From: Actinomycetes bacterium | Lineage (GTDB): Bacteria > Actinomycetota > Acidimicrobiia > Acidimicrobiales > Palsa-688 | Assembly (NCBI GenBank): GCA_021809105.1 | Contig: JAKBAM010000002.1 | Span: 124,001-188,000, forward strand | Direction of reading: 5' to 3' | DNA length: 64,000 nucleotides | Shown here: piece after piece, positions 26,049-34,856 of the stretch | Layout: the number at the start of each line of letters is the position of its first letter | Numbering within the stretch: position 1 is the stretch's first letter | The notes under the pieces: model-generated | What the model was told of the DNA's origin: nothing | The model's input: the letters and a program-made list of their open reading frames with translations, nothing else | The model's database searches: none | Program-made: the position numbers and the translations under genes

Positions 26049-26214
26049 GCGGGCCGGTCCAGCGGAGGCGGCGCGCCGGCGCCTTGCCCCGTGTCAAGCC
26101 TTTGAGATATCCTGCTTCCAAGGCCTCGGTTGACCTCGAGGCTCCGTCGGTGTACGAGCCGACGCAGACTTAGTGGACATCGATCGGTGAGCTCCGGTCG
26201 GAAAGGGTGGGACG

Positions 26215-27498
26215 ATGGCCCGATATCCCAAGCCAGCCGAAGGCAGCTGGACCGAGCACTATCCCGAGCTCGGTACCGGTCCCCTCTCCAGCGAGGACTC
26301 GATCTCGCCGGAGTTCTACGAACTCGAGCGCGAGGCGATCTTCAAGAGGGCCTGGCTGAATGTGGGGCGGGTCGAAGAGCTACCCCGCAAAGGCAGCTTC
26401 TTCACCAAGGAGCTGGTGGCTGCCGGGACCTCCGTCATAATCGTGCGTGACATGAAGGGCGAGATCCGCGCGTTCCACAACATATGCCGCCATCGTGGCA
26501 ACAAGCTGGTTTGGAAAGACTTCCCGGGAGAAGAGACACGAGGAAGCTGCCGTCAGTTCGTCTGCAAGTACCACATGTGGAGCTACGACCTCGACGGCGC
26601 GCTCAACACCGTGCCGCAGGAAGAAGAGTTCTTCGATCTCGATAAGGCGATTATGGGCCTCCTCCCGGTGCACTGCGACGTCTGGGCCGGTTTCATCTTC
26701 GTCAACGTAGCGACCGAGCCGAGTCAGACGCTGACGGAGTACCTAGGACCGATGGTGCTCGCCCTGAGCGACTACCCCTTCCACGAGCAAAGTGATCGCT
26801 ACGCCTTCAGGGCGACTGTCGGGTCGAACTGGAAGCTGTTCATGGACGCCTTTCAAGAGTTCTATCACGCACCTTATCTGCATGGTGGACAGACTCCGAC
26901 CAAGTTCACGAATATGATCCGACAGTTTGGCTTCGAGGCCCCTTTCTACAAACTAGAAGGGCCGCATAGGGTCGTGTCGACCGGGGGTGTCCGCGGCGAG
27001 GATCAGCCCGAAGACATGATCAAGCCGATCGAACGGAAGCTCCGCAGCGGACTGTTCGGTCCATGGGATCATGCCGACCTCAGTATCGAAAACGAGCAGG
27101 ATATCGCGGGTGTCAACCCGAGCGGCGCAAATCCCTGGGGTCTTGACTCCTACCAGGTATGGCCGAACTTCGTCATCTTGATCTGGGCCGGAGGGTGGTA
27201 CCTCACCTACCACTACTGGCCTACCTCTGCGAACAGTCACGTGTTCGAGTCGAGCCTGTACTTCGTGCCGCCGAAGAACGCCTCGGAGAGACTGGCTCAA
27301 GAGCTTGCCCTGGTCAGCTTCAAGGAGTACGGCCTGCAAGATGCCAACACCCTCGAGGCCACGCAAAAGATGCTCGAGACGCGAGTGATGAGTGAGTACG
27401 TCCTCAATGACCAGGAAGTCCTCTGTCGCCATCTCCACAAGGAAGTGGCCAACGCCGTAGAGGAATACAAGAAGGAAACGCAAGGAGCGATCGTCTGA
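26215..27498 (+). CDS. aromatic ring-hydroxylating (Rieske) oxygenase alpha subunit
   Basis: This is an intact 427-aa Rieske oxygenase. The cluster ligands are Cys 91 and His 93 in CRHRGNK and Cys 117 and His 120 in CKYHMW. The spacing between the pairs is longer than usual because of an insert (DFPGEETRGSCRQF). The iron site is NWKLFMDAFQEFYHAPYLH with His 218 and His 223. It should hydroxylate or demethylate an organic substrate, fed by a ferredoxin and reductase encoded elsewhere. The next gene starts on its stop codon. Confidence 0.9.
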   Translation: MARYPKPAEGSWTEHYPELGTGPLSSEDSISPEFYELEREAIFKRAWLNVGRVEELPRKGSFFTKELVAAGTSVIIVRDMKGEIRAFHNICRHRGNKLVWKDFPGEETRGSCRQFVCKYHMWSYDLDGALNTVPQEEEFFDLDKAIMGLLPVHCDVWAGFIFVNVATEPSQTLTEYLGPMVLALSDYPFHEQSDRYAFRATVGSNWKLFMDAFQEFYHAPYLHGGQTPTKFTNMIRQFGFEAPFYKLEGPHRVVSTGGVRGEDQPEDMIKPIERKLRSGLFGPWDHADLSIENEQDIAGVNPSGANPWGLDSYQVWPNFVILIWAGGWYLTYHYWPTSANSHVFESSLYFVPPKNASERLAQELALVSFKEYGLQDANTLEATQKMLETRVMSEYVLNDQEVLCRHLHKEVANAVEEYKKETQGAIV

Positions 27499-27839
27499 TG
27501 GGCACCGACAGCGCGCTTCTGCCTAGCGCATTCTCCGATCTCGAACCCTACGCTCAGGCCTGGTGCCTGCCGACTGAGAACCAGCGCTTCGCGAAGCGTA
27601 TGTCCAGCTCGATGGACGAGATGGAGTCGTTCTACAACGCCGCCTTCCCCCGCCTCGAGGAGGCCAAGGCATACCTGGACGAGCTAGACGTCCACGACCT
27701 CCCCGGGGATGCCGAGAACCTCATGCACATGATGTTTTCTCTGATCATCGTGTCATTCCCGATCGAGCTCTGGCGGCAGCCCGCCGTCCCGGACGCAGGG
27801 GCGGCGGAGATCGTCTGCTGGCTGGAAGCGCCGTTGTAG
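27498..27839 (+). CDS. small Rieske-partner protein, 113 aa
   Basis: ATG 27498 shares its first base with the stop of the Rieske gene, so the two are coupled. The protein is acidic and helical (FSDLEPYAQAWCLPTENQRFAKRMSSSMDEMESFYNAAFPRLEEAKAYLDELDVHDLPGDAENL) and ends WRQPAVPDAGAAEIVCWLEAP. I recall similar small proteins next to Rieske oxygenases in other actinobacteria, but I cannot give them a function. No metal or nucleotide motif is visible. A role in oxygenase assembly or stability is an inference from position. Confidence 0.7.
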   Translation: MGTDSALLPSAFSDLEPYAQAWCLPTENQRFAKRMSSSMDEMESFYNAAFPRLEEAKAYLDELDVHDLPGDAENLMHMMFSLIIVSFPIELWRQPAVPDAGAAEIVCWLEAPL

Positions 27840-27870
27840 TCCCCTCAGGGGCGAGCTCGGCCAGGCGGCG

Positions 27871-28782
27871 GTGATGTACCGTTCGGCGATGCCGGTCAAT
27901 GCGCGGGCCGCTGGCTCCTTCGTCGGAGCGGCGACGGCGATGCAAGATCCCGGGACTACCCCGGTGAGAGCCGGTACGTTCTCGGCTGAAGTGGGGGAGG
28001 CGGTGGTCACCGGCTGGCACTCGCACGACCGCCACCAACTTGAGTATGCGTTCGAAGGTGTGGCCGAAGTCGAGACGGAGACCGCTCGCTACCTCCTGCC
28101 CCCGCAACAGGCGGTGTGGATACCGGCCGGCGTTCACCACTCGAGCACGCTCACCCATGTGAAGGCGGTCTCGGTCTTCTTCGATCCGGCGATGGGGTTC
28201 GCGGCCGGTGATCGGGTCCGGATACTGGCCGCCGCGCCGGTGATCCGGGAGATGATCCTCTACGCTCGCAGGTGGCCGGTCAGTCGCAGCAGTTCGGACC
28301 GACCAGCCGATACCTTCTTCGAGGTCCTGGCGAACCTGGTGGTTGACTGGCTCGATCACGAAACCCCGCTCTGCCTTCCCACGACTCGCGATCCGCTCAT
28401 TGGAGCCGCGATGGCCTTTACGGCTGAGCACCTGGCACGGGTGACCCTCGGCGATGTCTGCTCCGCGGTAGGAGCGTCGGAGCGCACGCTGCGCCGGACC
28501 TTCCTCACCGTAGCCGGCATGTCGTGGCGCAAGTATCTACAGGAGAGCCGCCTCCTGAAGGCCATGGCGCTCCTGGCAAATGACGATGGCAACTTGCTGA
28601 CGATCGCCCAGACGGTCGGATTCGAAAGCGCCAGTGCGTTCACTCGCGCCTTCGGGCGCTACGCCGGCGAGTCGCCTCACGCCTACCGCCAACGCATCGG
28701 CGCCACGCCCTCGGCCCCCCCCAACGCCGGCGAGGCGCCGAGCAGGGAGGCCGACGCGGTCCGTGCGTGGTCTCATTTCTAG
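27871..28782 (+). CDS. AraC-family transcriptional regulator
   Basis: An N-terminal cupin-like sensor (WHSHDRHQLEYAFEGVAEVETETARYLLPPQQAVWIPAGVHHSSTL) is followed by two HTH motifs at the C-terminus: VTLGDVCSAVGASERTLRRTFLTVAGMSWRKYLQESRLLKAMALL and TIAQTVGFESASAFTRAFGRYAGESPHAYRQR. This matches AraC regulators with a cupin-like sensor. Starts GTG 27871, ATG 27874 and ATG 27889 are all possible. It lies between two Rieske genes and probably activates one or both. Confidence 0.88.
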   Translation: MMYRSAMPVNARAAGSFVGAATAMQDPGTTPVRAGTFSAEVGEAVVTGWHSHDRHQLEYAFEGVAEVETETARYLLPPQQAVWIPAGVHHSSTLTHVKAVSVFFDPAMGFAAGDRVRILAAAPVIREMILYARRWPVSRSSSDRPADTFFEVLANLVVDWLDHETPLCLPTTRDPLIGAAMAFTAEHLARVTLGDVCSAVGASERTLRRTFLTVAGMSWRKYLQESRLLKAMALLANDDGNLLTIAQTVGFESASAFTRAFGRYAGESPHAYRQRIGATPSAPPNAGEAPSREADAVRAWSHF

Positions 28783-28980
28783 CTAGTCGTTCGGTCATCC
28801 ACGGGTGGGCTGCCGGTCAGGCCGCGAGGTTGGCCGATAGGGTCAATGACTTGGCCGGGTGCGCATTGACCATCCCGGCTCCCGGGTGCATGCTGGCAAG
28901 CTGAGAGCTGTTGTGGTGTCTCGGTCGGGCGTCTGGCTGCAGGCTGTCGGCCTATCACTGCCGTAGACCAGGGAGGGCTG

Positions 28981-30321
28981 ATGACGGTGACCGAGGAGCG
29001 TCCGAGCGGGACGGCGCACGTGCCTTTCGCCATGCGGGATCCGTTGCGGGTGCCGCGTGAGCGCTACTTCGATCGCGGGTTCTTCGAGCTAGAGAAGCAG
29101 CGCCTTTGGCCAAGGGTCTGGCAGATGGCCTGCCGGCTCGAGGAGATCCCGAGCCCCGGTGACTTCGTCGAATACGAGATCTGCGATCAGTCCATCATCA
29201 TGGTGCGCCAGGCAGATAGGTCGGTCAAGGCGTTCTACAACGCTTGCCGACATCGGGCCACCGAGCTGTGCAAGGGATCGGGTCGCCTTCCCGGAGGGCA
29301 GATCAGGTGCCCCTTCCACGGCTGGCGCTGGAACCTCGACGGCTCGACCTCGTTCCTCTATGGCGCCGACGGCTTCGATCCGGAGAGCCTGCAGCCCCAG
29401 GATGTCCGTTTGAGGGAGTGCAAGGTAGACATCTGGGGAGCGTGCGCCTGGATCAACATGGACCCCGATGCGCGTCCCCTCCGTGAGGCACTCTCACCGG
29501 CCGCTGAGATCATGGAGTCTTTCGGAGTCGACGATCTGCGCGTGTACTGGTGGAAGGAGGCCATCATCCCGGCGAACTGGAAGCTGGCGCAAGAGGCATT
29601 CCACGAAGGTTGGCACGTGATGGCGACACATCCGCAGCTCACATTGGGTGCGGGGGAGGACTACCCCCCGGGCGCGGCGGAGCACGCAACGTTCGAGAAC
29701 GGCCACGCCCGTTTCCAGGGTCGTCACGACCCGTCTTCCATGGTTGTGTCGAAGAGCCGGGGAGCCCAGGGCTTCCTCGACTCCATGCGTTTGCTGTGGG
29801 AGGGGCAGGACGCCATGGTTCTCGAGCGCGACGTGCGCGTCTTCGAGGGCGTCCGCAACCTCGTGGGGCCCGGAGAGGACTACCCCACGGCGGCGGTCAA
29901 GGCGCTCGTAGAGTATGCGGCCGGTGCCGGGGTGCCACTTCGCGCTACGCCCGAGAGCATGCGGCTGTGGGGCGGTGAGGTCTTCCTCTTTCCCAACTTC
30001 TTCTTCCTGCCGATGTACAGCAATGCACTGTCATACCGAGTGCGGCCCTACAACGACGATCCTGAGATGTGTCGCTTCGAGGTGTGGTCGCTCACCATGC
30101 CGGCTGAGGGTGCGGAGCCGCAGCGGGCCCGCCTGAAGGGGCGCTTCGCCACCGACGACGCTGACAACTGGGGGCGGATACCGCGACAGGACTTCAGCAA
30201 CCTTCAGCGGCAGCAGCGGGGTCTTCACTCCCACAGCTTCGATTCGCACCGCCTGTCGAGGGAGTGGGAGCGTGCGATAAGCAACATGCACGAGGAACTT
30301 GATAGGCGACTCGCCACATGA
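28981..30321 (+). CDS. aromatic ring-hydroxylating (Rieske) oxygenase alpha subunit
   Basis: This is a full 446-aa Rieske oxygenase with ligands Cys 89/His 91 (CRHRATELC) and Cys 110/His 113 (CPFHGWRWNLDG). The iron site is NWKLAQEAFHEGWHVMATH with two His. The C-terminal half has the long WSLTMPAEG sheet of the family. It belongs to a different branch from the 26215 protein. It follows the AraC gene with a 198-base gap in which I see only the AGGGAGG ribosome site. Substrate unknown. Confidence 0.9.
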   Translation: MTVTEERPSGTAHVPFAMRDPLRVPRERYFDRGFFELEKQRLWPRVWQMACRLEEIPSPGDFVEYEICDQSIIMVRQADRSVKAFYNACRHRATELCKGSGRLPGGQIRCPFHGWRWNLDGSTSFLYGADGFDPESLQPQDVRLRECKVDIWGACAWINMDPDARPLREALSPAAEIMESFGVDDLRVYWWKEAIIPANWKLAQEAFHEGWHVMATHPQLTLGAGEDYPPGAAEHATFENGHARFQGRHDPSSMVVSKSRGAQGFLDSMRLLWEGQDAMVLERDVRVFEGVRNLVGPGEDYPTAAVKALVEYAAGAGVPLRATPESMRLWGGEVFLFPNFFFLPMYSNALSYRVRPYNDDPEMCRFEVWSLTMPAEGAEPQRARLKGRFATDDADNWGRIPRQDFSNLQRQQRGLHSHSFDSHRLSREWERAISNMHEELDRRLAT

Positions 30322-30366
30322 CGTGAATGGAGCGTTCAGGTTTCGTCGGGCGTTGGGAGATGCTCG

Positions 30367-32154
30367 TCATCGGCGCCGGCACAGCGAACCGCGACGCATC
30401 ACGTCGCAAACCTCGCCCGCCTCCATGGGATGCGCGAAGTGGAAGCCTTGGGAGAGATCGCACCCGAGCATGGTGACCTCGTGGTGCTGATCGGCGCTCT
30501 CCACCCCTTCTGCGACCACGACCATCCCGAGGAGGTGGGCGAGCTCGACGATGGCGTAGACGATGGCATGGCTCTCAGGGCTCGTTCCCAGGTCGGCCAC
30601 GAAGGAGCGGTCGATCTTCACGATGTCGACTGGGAAGCGCTTGAGGTAGCTCATCGAGGAGTATCCGGTGCCGAAGTCGTCCAAGGCGATCGTCGTCCCG
30701 AGACTCTTGAGATCCTCGAGTACGACCAAAGCCCGGTCGCTGTCGTGGAGAAACACGTCTTCGGTGATCTCCAGGGTCACGAGCGCTGGGTCGGTCCGCG
30801 TCGCGTCGAGCACGCTCGCTACGGCAGTGACATAGTCCGGCGACATCAGCTGGCGGGCGGATACGTTGACCGACAAGTCGAGGCGCGCCCTGCCGACGGA
30901 GGCCCATTGCTGACGGTCCATGCACGCTTGCTCCAGTACCCACCGCCCGATCTCGTTGATCATGCCGGTCTGCTCGGCCACGGGTATGAATGCCGAGGGG
31001 GCTATCGGCCCCCTACGGGGGCTGGTCCAGCGAAGGAGTACCTCCACGCCTGCTGGGGCTCCGTCGACGCTGCGGACTATGGGCTGATAGAGCGGCCTCA
31101 TCTCGGCGCGCGTCCACGCTCCACGTAACTCTTCTTCCAGGATCGCTCGATCTCGGGCGTGGTGCCGCTCGCGTAGATCGAGCACCTGGTGGCGGCCGCC
31201 GCCTCGGCGCTTCGCTTGGTACATCGCCGCGTCGGCGTCTCCGAGCAGCTGCTCTGAGACAGCGCCAGCGTGGCCTGCGAAAGCGATGCCGACGCTCGCC
31301 GACATGGAGATCGTACCGGTGGACAGCTTGAAAGGTGCCCTCAATGCTGACCTCAACCGGGCGGCGATGACATGGGCTTCGGACTCGTCTTTCAGGTTCT
31401 CGCACAGCACGACGAACTCATCGCCTGCGAGACGGGCTGCTGTGTCTCCTGGGCGCAGCGCCTCTTGCAATCTCACTGCGAAGGCAACCAACAACTCGTC
31501 CCCGACCCGGTGCCCGTACAGGTCGTTCACCCTCTTGAACCGGTCGAGGTCCGCGAAGAAGACGGCGATCAGCTGGCCCAGCCTTCCACTTCGAGTCAGG
31601 GCCTGGTCGATCCTGTCCACGAGGAGAACCCGGTTGGGAAGGCCGGTCAGAGGGTCGTGGAGCGACGTGTCTCGGGTCTGCTCCATCGCCGCCACGAGGT
31701 CCGCGTAAGCCCGAACGTTGACCATGGCCGCGGCGGCTACCTCCAACAGCACGCCCATGGCCTCGAGGGCCTCCTGGCTCAGGTCAGCGCCGGGCGGTAG
31801 CCGCAAGTCCAGGTGGGCGAGATGCACCCCCTGGTGCTGGACCTCGAAAGTGACGCAGTCCGGACGTCGAACGGCGGTTGGCCGGTCGGGTGGCCGCCGG
31901 CGATAGGGGTCGGCGATGAGAGTAAACGCAGCCGTGGCGCCCGGCACCAAGGTCGTCGCCGCAATGCAGAGCTGGTCCAGGACCCCTTCGGCCGTGACGT
32001 CTCGGACCGACAGGCACGCGAGTCCAGCCAGCCCCTTGCCGAGCTCGCTCGTAGGCACAGCTTCTCTTTCCCCGTCTCGCACCTGGGTGTACCCAAATGA
32101 GTCTTCTCGGGGCGCACGGAGCCGCCGGCGCCTCGCGGGTCGCCTGAAGCTCAT
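30367..32154 (-). CDS. GGDEF-EAL (diguanylate cyclase/phosphodiesterase) protein
   Basis: Starting at ATG 32154 the protein has about 595 aa: an N-terminal GAF-like sensor region, a GGDEF domain (DPLTGLPNRVLLVDRI, FFADLDRFKRVND, RLAGDEFVVL) and an EAL domain (GVEVLLRW, LEITEDVFL, LDDFGTGYSSMSYLKRFPVDIVKIDRSFV). The signature is AGDEF, and an RPGD inhibition site lies five residues before it. EAL reads EVL, a common active variant. It has no membrane segments. It would make or break cyclic di-GMP. The longer frame upstream has no domain character. Confidence 0.9.
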   Translation of the reverse strand: MSFRRPARRRRLRAPREDSFGYTQVRDGEREAVPTSELGKGLAGLACLSVRDVTAEGVLDQLCIAATTLVPGATAAFTLIADPYRRRPPDRPTAVRRPDCVTFEVQHQGVHLAHLDLRLPPGADLSQEALEAMGVLLEVAAAAMVNVRAYADLVAAMEQTRDTSLHDPLTGLPNRVLLVDRIDQALTRSGRLGQLIAVFFADLDRFKRVNDLYGHRVGDELLVAFAVRLQEALRPGDTAARLAGDEFVVLCENLKDESEAHVIAARLRSALRAPFKLSTGTISMSASVGIAFAGHAGAVSEQLLGDADAAMYQAKRRGGGRHQVLDLRERHHARDRAILEEELRGAWTRAEMRPLYQPIVRSVDGAPAGVEVLLRWTSPRRGPIAPSAFIPVAEQTGMINEIGRWVLEQACMDRQQWASVGRARLDLSVNVSARQLMSPDYVTAVASVLDATRTDPALVTLEITEDVFLHDSDRALVVLEDLKSLGTTIALDDFGTGYSSMSYLKRFPVDIVKIDRSFVADLGTSPESHAIVYAIVELAHLLGMVVVAEGVESADQHHEVTMLGCDLSQGFHFAHPMEAGEVCDVMRRGSLCRRR

Positions 32155-32213
32155 GTCCCGTGTCTTCGGCGCGGATGCCCTGATCACCTGCGGGTGTCCC
32201 CTACCGTGAAGGC

Positions 32214-32945
32214 ATGATTGCCACGGAGAGGTTCGCGGCCCACGACGGTGTGCGGATACGTTATCTGGACAACCAGCCGCCAGAGCCTGCAGGGCAGCCG
32301 GTGGTGTTCGTGCCGGGAATCGCTGATTTCGCGGACGACTACGGCGCGGTGTTCGATCGCTTCGGTGACCGGCGTCTCGTCGTGGTCGAGGTGAGGGGCC
32401 GGGGCGGCAGTGATACGCCGCCGAGCGGGTACTCGGCACAGGATCAGGCAAGCGACGTCGATGCCGTGCTAGCGGCGATCGGGATCGACGCCTTCCACCT
32501 CATGACCTTTTCGCGCGGAACCACGGCGGCCCTGGATGTGGCTGTCGCAAGGGCTGATCAGATCCTGACCTTGTCAATCGGTGACTACCTGCCGGCTGAG
32601 GTGGCCCTGCCTGATGGCTTCACCGAACGCATGTGGGGCACGACATGGCGGGGACGACCGATCTCCTGCCGGCTGGCTCGTCACGTGCTCGAGGGCATAC
32701 AGGCGGCATCGAAAAGTCGCGAGATGTGGGACCAAGCGGCGTTGCTGGGGGTGCCGGTGCTGGTGGCCAGGGGATCGGGGGGCGGCGTGATCGATGACCA
32801 GTTGGAGGAGAGGTACCGGCGGTCGGTACCCGGCGTCGAGGTGGTGACGATCGCCGGCTCGGGTCACGACCTGTTCCGCCCGTCCCGCACGGCGTATCCC
32901 GACGCCGTCTTGGAGTTCATTGGCCGGCGCAGGCCGGGCAGCTGA
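32214..32945 (+). CDS. alpha/beta-hydrolase
   Basis: The 243-aa protein has a small alpha/beta-hydrolase fold: VVFVPGIADFADDYGAVFDRFGDRRLVVVEVRGRGGSDTP, the nucleophile elbow TFSRGTTAA and a late AGSGHDLF with the catalytic His. GFSxG is replaced by FSRG-T, which is seen in some family members. It is divergent from the GGDEF-EAL gene by 59 bases. The substrate is unknown. Confidence 0.82.
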   Translation: MIATERFAAHDGVRIRYLDNQPPEPAGQPVVFVPGIADFADDYGAVFDRFGDRRLVVVEVRGRGGSDTPPSGYSAQDQASDVDAVLAAIGIDAFHLMTFSRGTTAALDVAVARADQILTLSIGDYLPAEVALPDGFTERMWGTTWRGRPISCRLARHVLEGIQAASKSREMWDQAALLGVPVLVARGSGGGVIDDQLEERYRRSVPGVEVVTIAGSGHDLFRPSRTAYPDAVLEFIGRRRPGS

Positions 32946-33076
32946 GGCCGTCGCCATGCACGCTTGAGGATTACCAACAACATCGTCGATGATGGGCTCA
33001 TCGGCAACAGGGACCGTCCGCCTCGTGAGAGCGGCACCGGCCCCGGGTGGGAGCAGCCTTGACAGAGAGATTGACC

Positions 33077-34750
33077 ATGGACGGCACCGAGCGGCCTCTC
33101 CCGCTCCTCGACGAGGAGAGCCGCCCGTTCTGGGAGGCAGGCCGGGAAGGGGTGCTCTCCTTCGTCTCGTGCAACTCGTGCATGGCGCTGCTGCATCCTC
33201 CGGCGCCGGTGTGCAGGTACTGTCGGTCGGGAGACCTCGGCCGGCGGAGCGTCGCTGGGCGAGGGGTGGTGGTCGGCTTCACCATCAACCACCAGCAGTG
33301 GGACCCGAGGTTCCCGCCGCCCTACTGCGTGGCCACGGTCGCGCTCGAGGAGGATCCCCGCGTCCGCCTCACGACCAACATCGTGGACGTCGAGATCGGC
33401 GAGCTGCGCGTCGGCATGAGGGTTACGGCGAGGTTCGAGCACCGAGATGACGTGTGGATCCCGTTGTGGGCGCCGAGTGGCGAGGCGGACGCGGAGCTGC
33501 CCGAGGACGAGACCGCGCCCGGGGACCATCGGCGCTGGGCCCGTCCGGTGGTGAAGACCGACCGCTTCGAGGAGAAGGTGGCGATCACCGGGATCGGGAT
33601 GTCGGACATCGGCAGGCGTCTCATGCGGCCGCCCTTGTCGCTGACCGTAGACGCCGTCAAGGCCGCTGTGGCCGATGCCGGCCTGGAGCTCGACGACATA
33701 GATGGCCTCTCCACCTACCCCGGGAGCATGACGGCGGCAGGGATGGGGGAGGGGGGTGTGAGCGCGTTGGAAGACGCCCTCGGAATCCGGCCGACGTGGT
33801 TCAACGGCGGCATGGAGACATTCGGGCCGGCCGGCTCGGTGATCGCCGCCATGCTGGCGGTGGCGGGAGGCCTGGTTCGCCACGTCGTCTGCTTCCGCAC
33901 CGTGTGGCAGGCGACGTTCGCAGCCCAGATGCGCGCCGAGGGAGCGGGCGGAGCCACGCCGTCGGGGATGGGCCGCCCACCGGGACGAGTGCCCGGATAC
34001 AGCGGTCCTTACGGCGAGGGGTCAGCGGCCATACCACTGGCCATCCGCGCCTCCAACCACTTCGCCAGGTACGGGACGACCCGGGAGACCCTCGGGTGGA
34101 TCGCGGTCACAGAGCGAGCCAACGCCGCCCTGAACCCATCGGCGATCTACCGGGACCCGATGACGATGGACGACTATCTGTCTGCCCGAATGATCACCAC
34201 CCCCTTCGGGCTCTACGACTGCGACGTGCCCGCCGACGCTGCGGTGGCGGTTGTGGTGTCAGCGGTGGAAGCTGCTCGCGACCTGCCTCGGACGCCGGTG
34301 CTGGTAGAGGCGGTGGGCACTCAGATGACCGAGCGGATCACCTGGGACCAGTCCACAATGACCCACGAACCGCATTCGCTCGGCCCGTCGGCCCATCTGT
34401 GGAGCCGAACCTCGCTCACCCCCGACGACGTCGATGTGGCCTTGCTCTACGACGGGTTCAGCTTCAACTGCTTGTCGTGGCTGGAGGGCCTCGGGTTTTG
34501 CAAGATCGGTGAATCCAAGGACTTCCTCGACGGGGGAAGGAACATCGCGCGGAATGGCGGCGTGGTGGCCCTGAATCCCCATGGGGGACAGCTCTCCGCT
34601 GGCCGGACTCACGGGATGGGGTTCGTACACGAGGCCGTGTTGCAGCTGCGCGGAGACGGAGGGGACCGCCAGGTCTCAGGCGCGCGGGTGGCTGTCGTGA
34701 CGAGCGGGGGCTTGACGCCGGCCGGAGTGATCCTTTTCCGCCGGGAGTGA
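33077..34750 (+). CDS. DUF35/OB-fold - thiolase-fold fusion (Ltp2-like)
   Basis: One 557-aa chain joins two domains that are usually separate. Residues 1 to about 150 are a DUF35 protein: a zinc ribbon with Cys 32, 35, 46 and 49 and then an OB fold (RGVVVGFTINHQQWDPRFPPPYCVATVAL). From about 160 comes a thiolase-fold domain of the SCP2/Ltp2 type (KVAITGIGMSDIG ... VALLYDGFSFNCLSWLEGLGFC ... LNPHGGQLSAGRTHGMGFVHEAVLQLRG). The N-terminal nucleophile Cys and the GHP motif of true thiolases are missing, which favours retro-aldol cleavage as in Ltp2 with its DUF35 partner. ATG 33077 starts the DUF35 domain; GTG 33047 is an alternative. Confidence 0.85.
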   Translation: MDGTERPLPLLDEESRPFWEAGREGVLSFVSCNSCMALLHPPAPVCRYCRSGDLGRRSVAGRGVVVGFTINHQQWDPRFPPPYCVATVALEEDPRVRLTTNIVDVEIGELRVGMRVTARFEHRDDVWIPLWAPSGEADAELPEDETAPGDHRRWARPVVKTDRFEEKVAITGIGMSDIGRRLMRPPLSLTVDAVKAAVADAGLELDDIDGLSTYPGSMTAAGMGEGGVSALEDALGIRPTWFNGGMETFGPAGSVIAAMLAVAGGLVRHVVCFRTVWQATFAAQMRAEGAGGATPSGMGRPPGRVPGYSGPYGEGSAAIPLAIRASNHFARYGTTRETLGWIAVTERANAALNPSAIYRDPMTMDDYLSARMITTPFGLYDCDVPADAAVAVVVSAVEAARDLPRTPVLVEAVGTQMTERITWDQSTMTHEPHSLGPSAHLWSRTSLTPDDVDVALLYDGFSFNCLSWLEGLGFCKIGESKDFLDGGRNIARNGGVVALNPHGGQLSAGRTHGMGFVHEAVLQLRGDGGDRQVSGARVAVVTSGGLTPAGVILFRRE

Positions 34751-34856
34751 GCAAGGCTCAAGGCCGCCTACGGAAGCGCCGAGAGATGGTTGCCGACGAG
34801 TTGCCGTTGGGAGGACCGGCCCGGCGGTCCCCATCTAGCCTCCAGGAGAGCTGTCC

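Noticed and set aside
30367-32154. AGDEF and EVL variants in the GGDEF-EAL protein as signs of inactivity
   Set aside because: Both variants are common in active enzymes and the inhibition site RPGD is kept.
34746-34760. AGTGAGCAAGGCTC at the end of the DUF35-thiolase fusion
   Set aside because: Only the left arm matches and it includes the stop codon, so chance is a better explanation.
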